NCBI GenBank assembly: GCA_902596605.1
Contig: CACJUU010000008.1
Span: 32,670 to 96,669 of the forward strand
DNA from: an uncultured Alphaproteobacteria bacterium
GTDB taxonomy: Bacteria > Pseudomonadota > Alphaproteobacteria > Rhodobacterales > Rhodobacteraceae
Direction: 5' to 3'
DNA length: 64,000 bases
Made by a program: the position numbers and the translations under genes. The notes beneath the pieces are model-generated. The model made no database searches. It had not been told where the DNA came from and worked only from the letters and a program-made list of their open reading frames with translations. This document shows positions 35,266 to 43,854 of the stretch, piece by piece; within the stretch, counting starts at the first letter, position 1; the number at the start of each line of letters is the position of its first letter.

Positions 35266-37299
35266 CTAAATAACTGCTGCTAATTCCGAAGCTTGCTTAA
35301 TTGCCACCTTTGCATCTAATTCTTTAGCCTCATAAGCACCCCCGACCAGGTGCATGCGAAATTCAGTATTATTTGCCAAGTTAAAAAATGAACGGTCTGG
35401 CTCCTGTCCAGCACAAACAATAATGTTATCACATTCAATAAACTGATCCTGACCATTAATAGAGATGTAAATACCATTTTTTGCAATCTTTTTATAGGTA
35501 ACTCCCTTAAGCATCTTTATTTCTTTTTTCCTCAAACTTAACCTGTGAGTCCATCCAGTAGTTTTACCTAGTGCAATCCCTAATGGCGTTACTTTTCTTT
35601 GCAATAAATAAATTTCACGCTCAGATTTACTTGCTTTAGCCATTACACCCGTTACACCTCCTCTCGGATGATTGGTAAAATCTATACCCCATTGCTCAGC
35701 AAAGTCGCCTATATTGGTAGAGGGGTTCTTTTTACCATGAGATAAGAGTTCAGCCATATCAAACCCAATACCCCCAGCTCCAATCAGGACTACCTTTTTC
35801 CCAATTTTATCTATGTTTCTTATTGCATCTATATACGAAATTACTATCTCTTCATCAGAACCAGGAATATCAAGAGACCTTGGATATACTCCCGTCGATA
35901 CAATGACCTCATCATAATTTTTATCCATTAAATCAATAGGTTGAACTTTTTTATTTAAGTATAATTTAACACCATTTTTTTTAAGCATGGTGGAAAAATA
36001 GCGGATTGTTTCATAAAACTCCTCTTTACCGGGTATTTGTTTGGCCAAATTAAACTGACCCCCTATCTGATCACTTGCCTCAAATAATTCAACATGATGC
36101 CCTCTTGAAGCTGCAATTTCAGAAAAAGCGAGTCCTGCTGGGCCAGCACCAATGACGGCAATAGTTTTTTTATTGGTAGTTGGTAAATAGTTCAGGTTGG
36201 TTTCATTACATGCTCTCGGATTCACTAGACATGATATTTCTTTTTTATCAAAGGCATGATCTAAGCAAGCTTGGTTACAAGCTATACATGTGTTTATTTC
36301 GTCTTCCCTGCCCTCTTTAATTTTTTCAAAAATTTTACCATCTGCAAGAAATGGTCTTGCCATCGAAACTAAGTCTGCATCACCATTCGCCAAAACTGTC
36401 TCTGCGACATCCGGCATATTTATTCTGTTTGATGTAATTACCGGAACATTAATAACACTTTTTAAGCGTTTAGTCACTGAAGTAAAAGCTGCTCTTGGAA
36501 CCATAGTTGCAATGGTTGGAATAGGGCTTTCATGCCATGAAAAATGAGTAGACACTATCGAAACACCTGAATTTTCTAAGGCCTGCCCTAAAGTACAGAT
36601 CTCTTCCCATGACATTCCTCCCTCAAGCATATCCATTGCTGGTATTCTGAATATAATCAGAAAATCTTCACCAACAGATTTACGAATTCCTTCCACAATT
36701 TCTGTTGCAATTCTTATTTTATTAGGGAAACATCCTCCATATTCGTCTGTTCTCAGATTTGTTTTGTTAACGAAAAAAGTGGAAATAAAATATCCAGCTG
36801 AACCAATGATTTCCACTCCATCATAATTAGCTTTTTTACATAATTCTGCACACTTGATAAAATCACCAATTTGCTTTCTGAGCACCTCTAGTGACATTTC
36901 GTTAGGAACAAGACGACCAATTCTAGATCGAACTGGACTAGCGGCAACTAATTCCTTACTAATTGCCAACGGACCCGAATGTAAAATCTGCATACAAATT
37001 TTTGTATCTACATTCGCATTGTGCACCGCATCTGTTACAAGCTTATGTCTTGCAACTTGACTTTGTTGGTTAAAAATAGCTCCGTCAAGAGCACCTTCTT
37101 CATTGGGGGAAATACCTCCTGTTATTATAAGACCAACGCCTGTGGATGCCCTTTCAGCAAAATATTCTCCCATTCTAGAAAAGTCGTCTTGTCCTCCCTC
37201 TTCTAAGCCTGTGTGCATAGATCCCATTATAATTCTATTTTTTATAATATGGTTGCCGACTATCAGTGGTTCAAAAATATGCCTATATTTATTTTTCAT
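35266..37299 (-). CDS. NADH:flavin oxidoreductase, 2,4-dienoyl-CoA reductase/TMADH type
   Basis: A 677-residue flavin/iron-sulfur oxidoreductase. The N-terminal 360 residues form an OYE-type TIM barrel that binds FMN ('MGSMHTGLEEGG', 'LVSMARPFLADG'). A [4Fe-4S] site follows, 'CIACNQACLDHAFDKKEISC', then FAD and NAD(P) domains with 'IAVIGAGPAGLAFSEIAASRG' and 'VVLIGAGGIGFDMAELLS'. The order and size match FadH (2,4-dienoyl-CoA reductase, 672 residues) and trimethylamine dehydrogenase. Barrel residues for the two activities differ, and I cannot choose with confidence. The neighbours (DAO flavoprotein and SDR) suggest an N-methyl or enoate substrate. It sits in the middle of the operon, with ATG at the start. 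Confidence 0.88.
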   Translation of the reverse strand: MKNKYRHIFEPLIVGNHIIKNRIIMGSMHTGLEEGGQDDFSRMGEYFAERASTGVGLIITGGISPNEEGALDGAIFNQQSQVARHKLVTDAVHNANVDTKICMQILHSGPLAISKELVAASPVRSRIGRLVPNEMSLEVLRKQIGDFIKCAELCKKANYDGVEIIGSAGYFISTFFVNKTNLRTDEYGGCFPNKIRIATEIVEGIRKSVGEDFLIIFRIPAMDMLEGGMSWEEICTLGQALENSGVSIVSTHFSWHESPIPTIATMVPRAAFTSVTKRLKSVINVPVITSNRINMPDVAETVLANGDADLVSMARPFLADGKIFEKIKEGREDEINTCIACNQACLDHAFDKKEISCLVNPRACNETNLNYLPTTNKKTIAVIGAGPAGLAFSEIAASRGHHVELFEASDQIGGQFNLAKQIPGKEEFYETIRYFSTMLKKNGVKLYLNKKVQPIDLMDKNYDEVIVSTGVYPRSLDIPGSDEEIVISYIDAIRNIDKIGKKVVLIGAGGIGFDMAELLSHGKKNPSTNIGDFAEQWGIDFTNHPRGGVTGVMAKASKSEREIYLLQRKVTPLGIALGKTTGWTHRLSLRKKEIKMLKGVTYKKIAKNGIYISINGQDQFIECDNIIVCAGQEPDRSFFNLANNTEFRMHLVGGAYEAKELDAKVAIKQASELAAVI

Positions 37300-37347
37300 T
37301 TTATTTCCTACTTTCTTAAAAATTCTTTACTCCAAGACGACAACCAA

Positions 37348-38073
37348 TCAACTAGCAGACCATCCTCCATCGATAATATGCTCTTGCCCCGTAACAAATT
37401 TACTTTCATCAGATGCCAAATAAACTGCTAGATCAGCAATTTCATCTGCCAATCCAAGTCTTCCCATGGGTTGCCTATTAACAAAGTCATTCATAGCCTT
37501 ATCATAATCACCAGTCGCTTCCAGCCTTTCATGCAATGATGGGGTATCAACAGTACCTGGGCATATGCAATTACATCTAATTCCCTCTTTAACAAAATCT
37601 ACCGCTACAGACTTGGTTAAACCGATTACTGCAGCTTTTGACAAACCATAAATACAACGATTTGGTGCGCCAATTACAGATGAAACCACGGAACCAATAT
37701 TAATTATACTTCCACCACCTTTATTCTGCATAAAAGGGATAGCAGCTTTTATAGTGCGATACATAGACTTGATATTTAAATCAATTGCGTCATCAAACTC
37801 CTCTTCTTTAGATATAAGTATTGTACCTGAATGAACTATACCTGCACAATTTATCAATATGTCTGGCTCAAAATCTTTTATCGCTTTATGGATAACTTCA
37901 GCATCTCTGACATCTATACAAAGAGACTTGGAGACTTTTAATTGCGTTAAATTATCATCGTTTATGTCAACGGCGAGAACCTCGGAACCAAATTGGAAGA
38001 ATTTCTCGGCAATAGCTTTACCAATTCCCTGACCGGCGGCAGTTACGAAAGCTTTTTTGTTTTTGAGTCGCAT
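37348..38073 (-). CDS. SDR-family dehydrogenase, DHRS6/BDH2-like
   Basis: A 241-residue classical SDR. The cofactor turn is 'VTAAGQGIGKAIAEKF', with 'VLAVDINDDNL' after it, so NAD is favoured. The active site is 'SVVSSVIGAPNRCIYGLSKAAVIG' (Ser, Tyr, Lys). The stretches 'NRCIYGLSKAAVIGLTKSVAVDFVKEGIRCNC' and 'CPGTVDTPSL' are near copies of human DHRS6 (type 2 3-hydroxybutyrate dehydrogenase), so a 3-hydroxy acid or related sugar-acid substrate is plausible. It is the first gene of the SDR-OYE-DAO unit on the minus strand. Upstream, 67 bases separate it from the divergent small membrane protein gene. Substrate in this host is unproven. Confidence 0.85.
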   Translation of the reverse strand: MRLKNKKAFVTAAGQGIGKAIAEKFFQFGSEVLAVDINDDNLTQLKVSKSLCIDVRDAEVIHKAIKDFEPDILINCAGIVHSGTILISKEEEFDDAIDLNIKSMYRTIKAAIPFMQNKGGGSIINIGSVVSSVIGAPNRCIYGLSKAAVIGLTKSVAVDFVKEGIRCNCICPGTVDTPSLHERLEATGDYDKAMNDFVNRQPMGRLGLADEIADLAVYLASDESKFVTGQEHIIDGGWSAS

Positions 38074-38140
38074 TACTCTAGAAGATTGTTAATTTATATT
38101 AAGTAATTAAAATAAAAATTTTTTTGAACGAGGTCAATAA

Positions 38141-38296
38141 TTGGAACTTTTTTTTCTAGGCATAATTGGCTTTTTACTTCTTTTTGGCTTCAGACCCATA
38201 TTAAAAATACTTAAACTTTTTATGCTTGGATCGAGCTTAATTTGGTTAGTTATAATAGGTAGTATTGCTTTTGGTATAATGATATATATGGTCTAG
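38141..38296 (+). CDS. Small two-helix membrane protein (51 aa), not in ORF track
   Basis: A 51-residue ORF with TTG start at 38141, preceded by GAGG seven bases upstream, a good ribosome binding site. The protein is 'MELFFLGIIGFLLLFGFRP', a lysine-containing turn ('ILKILKLF'), then 'GSSLIWLVIIGSIAFGIMIY': two hydrophobic helices with a positive loop. Its stop TAG shares a base with the GTG start of the next gene (TAGTG), the pattern of translational coupling. It is below the length cut-off of the track. I do not recognise the family. A real gene is supported by the ribosome binding site, the coding-like hydrophobic pattern and the coupling. Confidence 0.5.
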   Translation: MELFFLGIIGFLLLFGFRPILKILKLFMLGSSLIWLVIIGSIAFGIMIYMV

Positions 38297-39387
38297 TGAA
38301 TGAGCTTCAAATGGTAGATATATTAGTAGTTGGTGGTGGAATTGCTGGTCTCTCAGTTGCAGGTAGACTAAGTAAATCAGCGAAGGTAACTTTGCTAGAA
38401 GCCGAAGGAAATCTTGGGTACCACTCATCAAGTAGATCCGCTGCTGCATTTATCGAAGACTACGGAAACGACGTCATACGGGAATTTAATAGTGCAAGCA
38501 AAAGCTTTCTTTCTAAGGATGGTGTAGATGTTCTGTCCCCAAGGGGCAGCCTAATTTTAGGAAAAAAAGACGAAAAAAATGCATTTAAAGAGCAATGTTC
38601 AAGTTTTGCCCACAATGAAATATCTGTCAGCGATGCGCTTAGCCTAATTGAAATAATCAATAATAGATCGGTAAAATATGCTGGATATAAAGAGGACATT
38701 TACGATATTGATACAGATAAATTATTACAACATTTTACAAAAGATATAAAAGCCAACGGGTCAGAAATTTATACCGACTCCAAAGTAATTGCTGCTGAGT
38801 TTAAAGAAGGGAAGTGGCACATTACAACAGATAAAAAAACATTTATTTGTGATGTCATTGTAAATGCCGCAGGAGCATGGGTAGATGAATTAGCATTGAA
38901 ATGTGGCATCGAACCTTTGGGCTTTTTACCTCTTAAAAGATCTATGGCTAGAGTACCTGCTCCTGATGATAGTGGTAATCATAAAAGTTGGCCAATGGCT
39001 TTTGGACTAAATGAAGCTTTTTACGCGAAACCTGATGCAGGAGAAATGATTGTCTCCCCATCGGAAGAAACTAAGTCTTTTCCTCATGACGCGTTTGCAA
39101 ATGATGAGGACTTAGCAAAAGGCATTTTCAACTTTGAGGAAGTTGTAAGCTATTCTGTTAAAAGAATTACGTCAAGCTGGGCGGGCCTTCGAACTTTTGC
39201 ACCTGATCGCACCCTTGTTATTGGTTTTGATAGCATTGTTCCCAGTTTTTTTTGGCTTGCAGGTCAAGGAGGATATGGCTTTCAAACGTCAGCGGCAGCA
39301 AGCAAAATGGCTAGTGAGATTATCCTTGGGGAAAAATCAAGCTTTGGACAGTTGCAAAAGAGAGTCTCTCCAAATAGATTTAAGTAG
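38296..39387 (+). CDS. FAD-dependent amino-acid oxidase/dehydrogenase (DAO family)
   Basis: A 363-residue DAO-family flavoprotein. The FAD turn is 'DILVVGGGIAGLSVAGRLS', then 'LGYHSSSRSAAAFIEDYG', and the C-terminal part has 'SSWAGLRTFAPDRTLVIGFD' and 'FFWLAGQGGYGFQTSAAASKMASEI'. The length (about 360) and the pattern resemble glycine oxidase/D-amino acid dehydrogenase-like proteins that oxidise small amines or amino acids. The GTG start at 38296 overlaps the stop of the small membrane protein gene; an ATG five codons later is possible. It is divergent from the SDR-OYE-DAO unit, so both clusters may serve one route. Substrate is not visible. Confidence 0.85.
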   Translation: MNELQMVDILVVGGGIAGLSVAGRLSKSAKVTLLEAEGNLGYHSSSRSAAAFIEDYGNDVIREFNSASKSFLSKDGVDVLSPRGSLILGKKDEKNAFKEQCSSFAHNEISVSDALSLIEIINNRSVKYAGYKEDIYDIDTDKLLQHFTKDIKANGSEIYTDSKVIAAEFKEGKWHITTDKKTFICDVIVNAAGAWVDELALKCGIEPLGFLPLKRSMARVPAPDDSGNHKSWPMAFGLNEAFYAKPDAGEMIVSPSEETKSFPHDAFANDEDLAKGIFNFEEVVSYSVKRITSSWAGLRTFAPDRTLVIGFDSIVPSFFWLAGQGGYGFQTSAAASKMASEIILGEKSSFGQLQKRVSPNRFK

Positions 39388-39400
39388 CACTTGAGCGTTA

Positions 39401-40225
39401 TTACTGCTCCTGGATTGATACTTCGTATATAAAATTCCAAAACTTTCCAGTTACAAAAATTCGGCCTTCAACTTTATCATAAGCTATCCCATTCAATACA
39501 TCTTCAGCTGCAGTTCTTTCACTTACTGATGAAAAATCAATCCATCTGACTAGTTCACCGGTAGCGCTATCAATACATGCTACTAAGTCAGATTTCCATA
39601 TATTCGCCCAAATCTCATTTCCAACAAACTCCAACTCATTAAGATTGTTCACAGGTAATCCATTATAGGTAATCGCTATTGACCTTATGACCCGAAAGGT
39701 ACTCGGATCACGAAATTTTAAAATGTTACTACCATCACTCATTACTAAATATTTGTTGTTACTAGTAAGCCCCCAACCCTCTCCATTATACGACAAAATT
39801 TTTATTATCTCGAAAGTAGTTTTATCGTATACGAACATAACTCCCGATTTCCAAGTTAGTTGGTAAAGCCTACCATTGAATAAAGTAAGTCCTTCAGCAA
39901 AAAACTTATCCTCCAATGATATTTTTTTTATCAATTTTTCAGAGTGCATATTATATTTTCTAAGACTTGAATTTCCATATAGACCGGTACTTTCATAAAA
40001 TATTCCTTTGTCTACAATAAAACCCTGAGTAAAAGCCTTACTATCATGGGGAATTTTTCTTATGATCTCAGGTATAACTGTTTCCTGAGCATAAGAATGA
40101 AAAACGTTAAGGAAAAAAACAAAAAAATACAGTATATAGACACGACTTTTTATTATCGATAAAAGTCTTGTAAAGAAGAAAAGAGCAGACAAAAACTTGC
40201 ATGTTGAGGTCATGTCCTTTAACAA
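39401..40225 (-). CDS. Glutaminyl-peptide cyclotransferase, exported
   Basis: A 274-residue glutamine cyclotransferase of the bacterial/plant beta-propeller type, which makes N-terminal pyroglutamate. It has a hydrophobic export signal near residues 27-46 ('VYILYFFVFFLNVFHSYAQ') so that the mature protein starts near 'ETVIPEIIRKIPHD'. The conserved propeller stretches 'KAFTQGFIVDKGIFYESTGLYGNS', 'EGLTLFNGRLYQLTWKSG', 'YNGEGWGLTSNNKYLVMSDGS' and 'NLNELEFVGNEIWANIW' are those of PF05096. It acts in the periplasm on secreted proteins or peptides. It is divergent from the aminotransferase gene (two starts a few bases apart if the track's ATG is used). The N-terminal extension before the signal is unusual and a later start is possible. 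Confidence 0.87.
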   Translation of the reverse strand: MLKDMTSTCKFLSALFFFTRLLSIIKSRVYILYFFVFFLNVFHSYAQETVIPEIIRKIPHDSKAFTQGFIVDKGIFYESTGLYGNSSLRKYNMHSEKLIKKISLEDKFFAEGLTLFNGRLYQLTWKSGVMFVYDKTTFEIIKILSYNGEGWGLTSNNKYLVMSDGSNILKFRDPSTFRVIRSIAITYNGLPVNNLNELEFVGNEIWANIWKSDLVACIDSATGELVRWIDFSSVSERTAAEDVLNGIAYDKVEGRIFVTGKFWNFIYEVSIQEQ

Positions 40226-40261
40226 ATAATGTATTTTTTCGTTAAAAGGAATTTAAATATC

Positions 40262-41446
40262 GTGCAATTCGCATCAATAACAAAAAGAGTAGCAAAATTA
40301 GGCTCTGAAAAATGGAAGCCCCATTTGAAAGCAAAGAAGATGGCTGAAATTGATAGTGATGTAATTTTGTTGACCATAGGCCAGCCTGATATTTCAGTTT
40401 CAGACGAACTTGCCAACATTACGATCAAGGCCATTAAAGAAGGTAGAACAGGTTATTCCAACGGAAGAGGAGAACAAAACTTAGTTTCCAGCCTCGTAAA
40501 TAAGTATAATAACGAATGTGGGCTTAATATAACCGAAAATAATGTCTTGTGTTTCCCTGGCACTCAAACCTCACTTTTTGTATCGATTATGGGCCTAGTT
40601 AATGAAGGCGATGAGGTTCTTTTAGGAGATCCGCTATACGCTACCTATGAAGGCGTTGTAGCCGCTGCAGGCGGAACGATAAAAAGAATTGAACTAAAAA
40701 AAGAAAATAGTTTTCGAATGAACCCTAGTGACTTAGCCAACTCTATAACAAGCAAAAGCAAAGTTCTTCTTTTGAATAATCCACATAATCCATCTGGTGC
40801 ATTATTGACTAGAAAAGAAATAGAAGAAATTGTTAAAGTTTGTCTCCAAAACGATTTGTGGATAATCTCAGACGAAGTGTATGCATCCCTAATTTATGAT
40901 GTTGATAACAAAACGGAATTTTACTCACCACTAAATGTTCTAGACGCATTGCATCGTACTATTGTTGTCTCAAGTATATCGAAATCACATGCAGCGCCAG
41001 GGTTTAGAAGTGGGTGGCTGGTTGGGCCCAAAGACTTTTGCGATGCGGTTTTGCCTCTCTCTGAAACAATGCTATTTGGCAATCAACCATTCATAGCAGA
41101 TATGACAGCGTATGCACTGAAAAATGATTTTCATACTGCAAAAAAAATGAGGGATTCATATTATCATAGGGCCATAAATATTTATGAAGCTCTAAAAAAA
41201 ACAAATAGAGTGGAGCCAATAATGCCGCAGTCAGGAATGTTCCTACTTGCCGATATATCTAAAACAGGACTAAGTAGCGACGCTTTTGTTAAACAACTAC
41301 TAGAGGAAGAAAAATTAGCACTCATGCCAGGCGCATCATTTGGAGAAAATGCTCACCAGTTAGTACGCATAAGTTTAACGGTGCCTGATAAGATGATAAA
41401 CTTGTCTTGCGAAAGGCTAAAACGTTTTATAGACCGAATAATTTAG
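40262..41446 (+). CDS. Class I/II PLP aminotransferase
   Basis: A fold-type I aminotransferase of about 394 residues. The PLP lysine is in 'VVSSISKSHAAPGFRSGW', and 'LLNNPHNPSGALL' and 'WIISDEVYASLIYD' are the conserved cofactor stretches. The N-terminal 'ILLTIGQPDISVSDELANI' is typical of aspartate/AruH-like enzymes. The track starts at an ATG 11 codons earlier, only four bases from the divergent gene; the GTG at 40262 gives the family N-terminus 'QFASITKRVAKLGSEKW' and has AAGGA upstream. The amino donor is not known; arginine-pyruvate and aspartate-type enzymes look alike. Convergent with the CGS-like gene, 20 bases apart. Confidence 0.85.
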   Translation: MQFASITKRVAKLGSEKWKPHLKAKKMAEIDSDVILLTIGQPDISVSDELANITIKAIKEGRTGYSNGRGEQNLVSSLVNKYNNECGLNITENNVLCFPGTQTSLFVSIMGLVNEGDEVLLGDPLYATYEGVVAAAGGTIKRIELKKENSFRMNPSDLANSITSKSKVLLLNNPHNPSGALLTRKEIEEIVKVCLQNDLWIISDEVYASLIYDVDNKTEFYSPLNVLDALHRTIVVSSISKSHAAPGFRSGWLVGPKDFCDAVLPLSETMLFGNQPFIADMTAYALKNDFHTAKKMRDSYYHRAINIYEALKKTNRVEPIMPQSGMFLLADISKTGLSSDAFVKQLLEEEKLALMPGASFGENAHQLVRISLTVPDKMINLSCERLKRFIDRII

Positions 41447-41466
41447 ACTTTTTCTGGAGGTAGAAG

Positions 41467-42639
41467 CTATATTGCTTTTAACGCTCTTTCAATAGAAACT
41501 ACTAATTCATCTGGATCTTCAAGACCAACAGATACTCTGAAAAAGCCTTCGGATATACCAAGCTCTTTACGGGCACTTAGATTTAAGTATCTATGTGAAC
41601 TACTTCCGGGATGCGATATTGTAGTTCCAATATCTCCTAATGTGGGAGCAAATGCTATACCCTCTATATTTTCAATAAACTTATTTGCATCTTCCCTATT
41701 ATCACCGATTTCAAAACTTACCATATTGCAGCCATTTCCCTTTAAGAGTTGCTTTGCAAGTGATATATCAGGGTGCTCTGACATGGTGGGGTAAAGCACT
41801 TTTTTAACCTTGCCATTTTTCTTCAAGGCTTTGGCAAGGATTTCTGCATTTTTTTGAGCTTTTTCAAATCTTAATTCAAATGTAGCAAGACCTCTTTCAG
41901 CCAGCCAACAATCAAAAGGACTTGGAGTTGCACCAATTGAAACAGAAAAGTTGTAAATCGCCTCCATCTTGTTTTGATCTTTTGATGAAACATACCCTAA
42001 TGTGGTATCGGAGTGACCAGATAACAATTTAGTAATAGAATGAATAACAAAATCGGCGCCATACTCAAAAGGCTTCATGCATGCAGGTGTTGTAAATGTA
42101 TTATCAACAGCCAATAAAATATTGTTTCTTTTACATAAATTTGCGATACCCTCTACATCGGCAATCCTAAGTGTTGGGTTAGACACACACTCAATTAGGA
42201 TCATTTTTGTATTTTTTCTAATCTCACTTTTAACTGAGTCAATATTTGTTGGATCAGCAAACGACGTTTGAATTCCAAATCTAGGCAAATCTTCACGCAT
42301 CAGTCTCAATGTACGACCATATAATTGGCTGCCCCCTAAAACATGGTCTCCCAAAGACAAGGTACCCATAATAAGAGACGAAATGGCTGCCATTCCTGAA
42401 CTTACAACTAAACCGGTGGAACTCCCTTCAAGGTTATCAATCAAACGAGCTAAGATTTCTGCATTAGGATGCCCTTCTCTTGCGTACGTATAACCTTTTT
42501 GCTTGCCTTCATATTGTTCATCGAGTGCATTGGGAGATTGGGAAGCATAAACAACCGATGGCATAATAGGGGTTGCAACCTGCTCTGATATAGAATTTGG
42601 CACCCCGTTTGGCCTTATTATAGTGCGTTTCATTTTCAT
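41467..42639 (-). CDS. Cys/Met metabolism PLP enzyme (cystathionine gamma-synthase/methionine gamma-lyase family)
   Basis: A 390-residue fold-type I PLP enzyme. The PLP lysine is in 'VIHSITKLLSGHSDTTLG' and the active-site tyrosine region in 'KGYTYAREGHPNAEILARLI'. 'GLVVSSGMAAISSLIMGTLSLGDHVL' and 'SLISHPASSSHR'-type ending ('TTISHPGSSSHRYLNLSARKELGIS') fit the family. The family includes cystathionine gamma-synthase, O-acetylhomoserine sulfhydrylase and methionine gamma-lyase; the last releases methanethiol, which would suit an organosulfur user, but the residues that separate them cannot be judged here. The start is ATG. It is nine bases from the PNKP-like phosphatase gene upstream on the same strand and convergent with the aminotransferase. 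Confidence 0.85.
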   Translation of the reverse strand: MKMKRTIIRPNGVPNSISEQVATPIMPSVVYASQSPNALDEQYEGKQKGYTYAREGHPNAEILARLIDNLEGSSTGLVVSSGMAAISSLIMGTLSLGDHVLGGSQLYGRTLRLMREDLPRFGIQTSFADPTNIDSVKSEIRKNTKMILIECVSNPTLRIADVEGIANLCKRNNILLAVDNTFTTPACMKPFEYGADFVIHSITKLLSGHSDTTLGYVSSKDQNKMEAIYNFSVSIGATPSPFDCWLAERGLATFELRFEKAQKNAEILAKALKKNGKVKKVLYPTMSEHPDISLAKQLLKGNGCNMVSFEIGDNREDANKFIENIEGIAFAPTLGDIGTTISHPGSSSHRYLNLSARKELGISEGFFRVSVGLEDPDELVVSIERALKAI

Positions 42640-42648
42640 TCTAAATTA

Positions 42649-43107
42649 TTAAGCTCCTGTAACCCTTAAGCATTTTAAACCCATCTCCTTCCACATTTCA
42701 ACAACCGTAATTTTATCTTCAAATACCAATACTGGATTAAATCCATCAAAAATCATTCTTTTATAAAGATCCCTTTTTACCATAAAATCTTTTCTGAAAT
42801 CACCTTGTGGTCTCATATATAAGCAACTATCTATATCAATATTTTTATTACCTTTTAATATTTTATTAATCTGTTCAATTGTTTTTTCTCTATAGTCCTC
42901 AACCCTACCAGTACAAAAAATTATTTGGTTTGTGTCATCTTTAAGCAAAGACTTCAACAAAGCACAAACTTCTTCGATCGGTCGATCTTTATCCATATTG
43001 CTATAAAAGTTTTTCCAGTCTTTGGGGTCCTGCAAAACAAACTTTACTCTATGCGAGATATCTAAAATAGTTCCATCAATATCAAAAATTATATCTATGG
43101 TTTTTAT
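42649..43107 (-). CDS. HAD phosphatase, polynucleotide 3'-phosphatase (PNKP)-like
   Basis: A HAD-fold protein of about 152 residues resembling the phosphatase domain of T4 polynucleotide kinase. HAD motif I is 'IIFDIDGTILDISHRV', motif II 'FCTGRVEDYRE', and the C-terminal 'MRPQGDFRKDFMVKRDLYKRM' and 'FEDKITVVEMWKEMG' match the T4 PseT region. The track's start (TTG at 43035) falls after motif I, so it is wrong. In frame upstream the DNA is TAA, then TACTGGATAAAAACC ATAGATATAATT; no ATG, GTG or TTG exists. ATA at 43107 or another non-standard codon, or read-through of the nth TAA, must supply the start. It removes 3'-phosphates by family knowledge. It follows nth in the same frame. Confidence 0.72.
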   Translation of the reverse strand: MKTIDIIFDIDGTILDISHRVKFVLQDPKDWKNFYSNMDKDRPIEEVCALLKSLLKDDTNQIIFCTGRVEDYREKTIEQINKILKGNKNIDIDSCLYMRPQGDFRKDFMVKRDLYKRMIFDGFNPVLVFEDKITVVEMWKEMGLKCLRVTGA

Positions 43108-43113
43108 CCAGTA

Positions 43114-43767
43114 TTATGGTTTCTTTGCCTTAAAAGGTTTTTTTCTTCGGGGAAAGCATGTCTTGCATATCTCGCATACAGTTCCATCACAACCCCTTGC
43201 TGTGCAGTGAGACCTGCCATAAAAAATTATCTGTAGGTGTAATTTGTTCCACCTTTCTTCAGGGAAAAGCTTTTTTAAATCTTTTTCAGTTTGCGTTACG
43301 TTTTTTCCATTGGTTAAGCCCCAACGCTGTGCGAGTCTATGAATATGTGTATCAACTGGAAAAGCTGGGTACCCAAATCCCTGAGACATTACTACACTTG
43401 CAGTTTTATGTCCCACGCCAGGCAGTCGCTCGAGATCTTCAAAGTTTGAGGGAACCAGACCCTGATGTTTTTCAATAATCATGATAGACAATTTAGAGAT
43501 ATTTGCAGATTTTTGTGGTGCAAGACCACATGGCCTTATGATTTCATAAATTTTTTCTGTTTGTAATTTACTCATAGCCAACGGATTGTCTGCAAGCGAG
43601 AAAAGGTGTGGGGTAACCTGATTAACCCTCTCATCAGTACACTGTGCACTAAGCAAAACGGCAATAAGTAGTTCAAATTTACTCTTATGATTCAGAGGCA
43701 CTGGTGTCTCGGGATAAATTTCATCCAACCGGTCCACCACATAGGCTGCTCTATCAATCTTTTTCAA
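43114..43767 (-). CDS. nth: Endonuclease III (HhH-GPD DNA glycosylase/AP lyase)
   Basis: A 217-residue Nth. The helix-hairpin-helix and catalytic lysine are in 'ERLPGVGHKTASVVMSQGFG', and the catalytic Asp in 'FPVDTHIHRLAQRWGL'. It removes oxidised pyrimidines and nicks abasic sites. The C-terminal iron-sulfur cysteines are 'CTARGCDGTVCEICKTC': spacing C-x4-C-x4-C-x2-C-x2-C, where the E. coli form is C-x6-C-x2-C-x5-C, so the ligand set is rearranged or extended. The rest of the length (211 in E. coli) agrees. It is followed without gap by the PNKP-like phosphatase in the same frame, separated by a single TAA, which makes biochemical sense for base-excision repair ends. Confidence 0.93.
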   Translation of the reverse strand: MKKIDRAAYVVDRLDEIYPETPVPLNHKSKFELLIAVLLSAQCTDERVNQVTPHLFSLADNPLAMSKLQTEKIYEIIRPCGLAPQKSANISKLSIMIIEKHQGLVPSNFEDLERLPGVGHKTASVVMSQGFGYPAFPVDTHIHRLAQRWGLTNGKNVTQTEKDLKKLFPEERWNKLHLQIIFYGRSHCTARGCDGTVCEICKTCFPRRKKPFKAKKP

Positions 43768-43854
43768 GTCACTAACCTTTCAAATTAGCCAAACGTTCAA
43801 TTTTCACACATTTTCCTTTTTTGCAGCAAAGAACTATGGAATATTGGTACTGTT

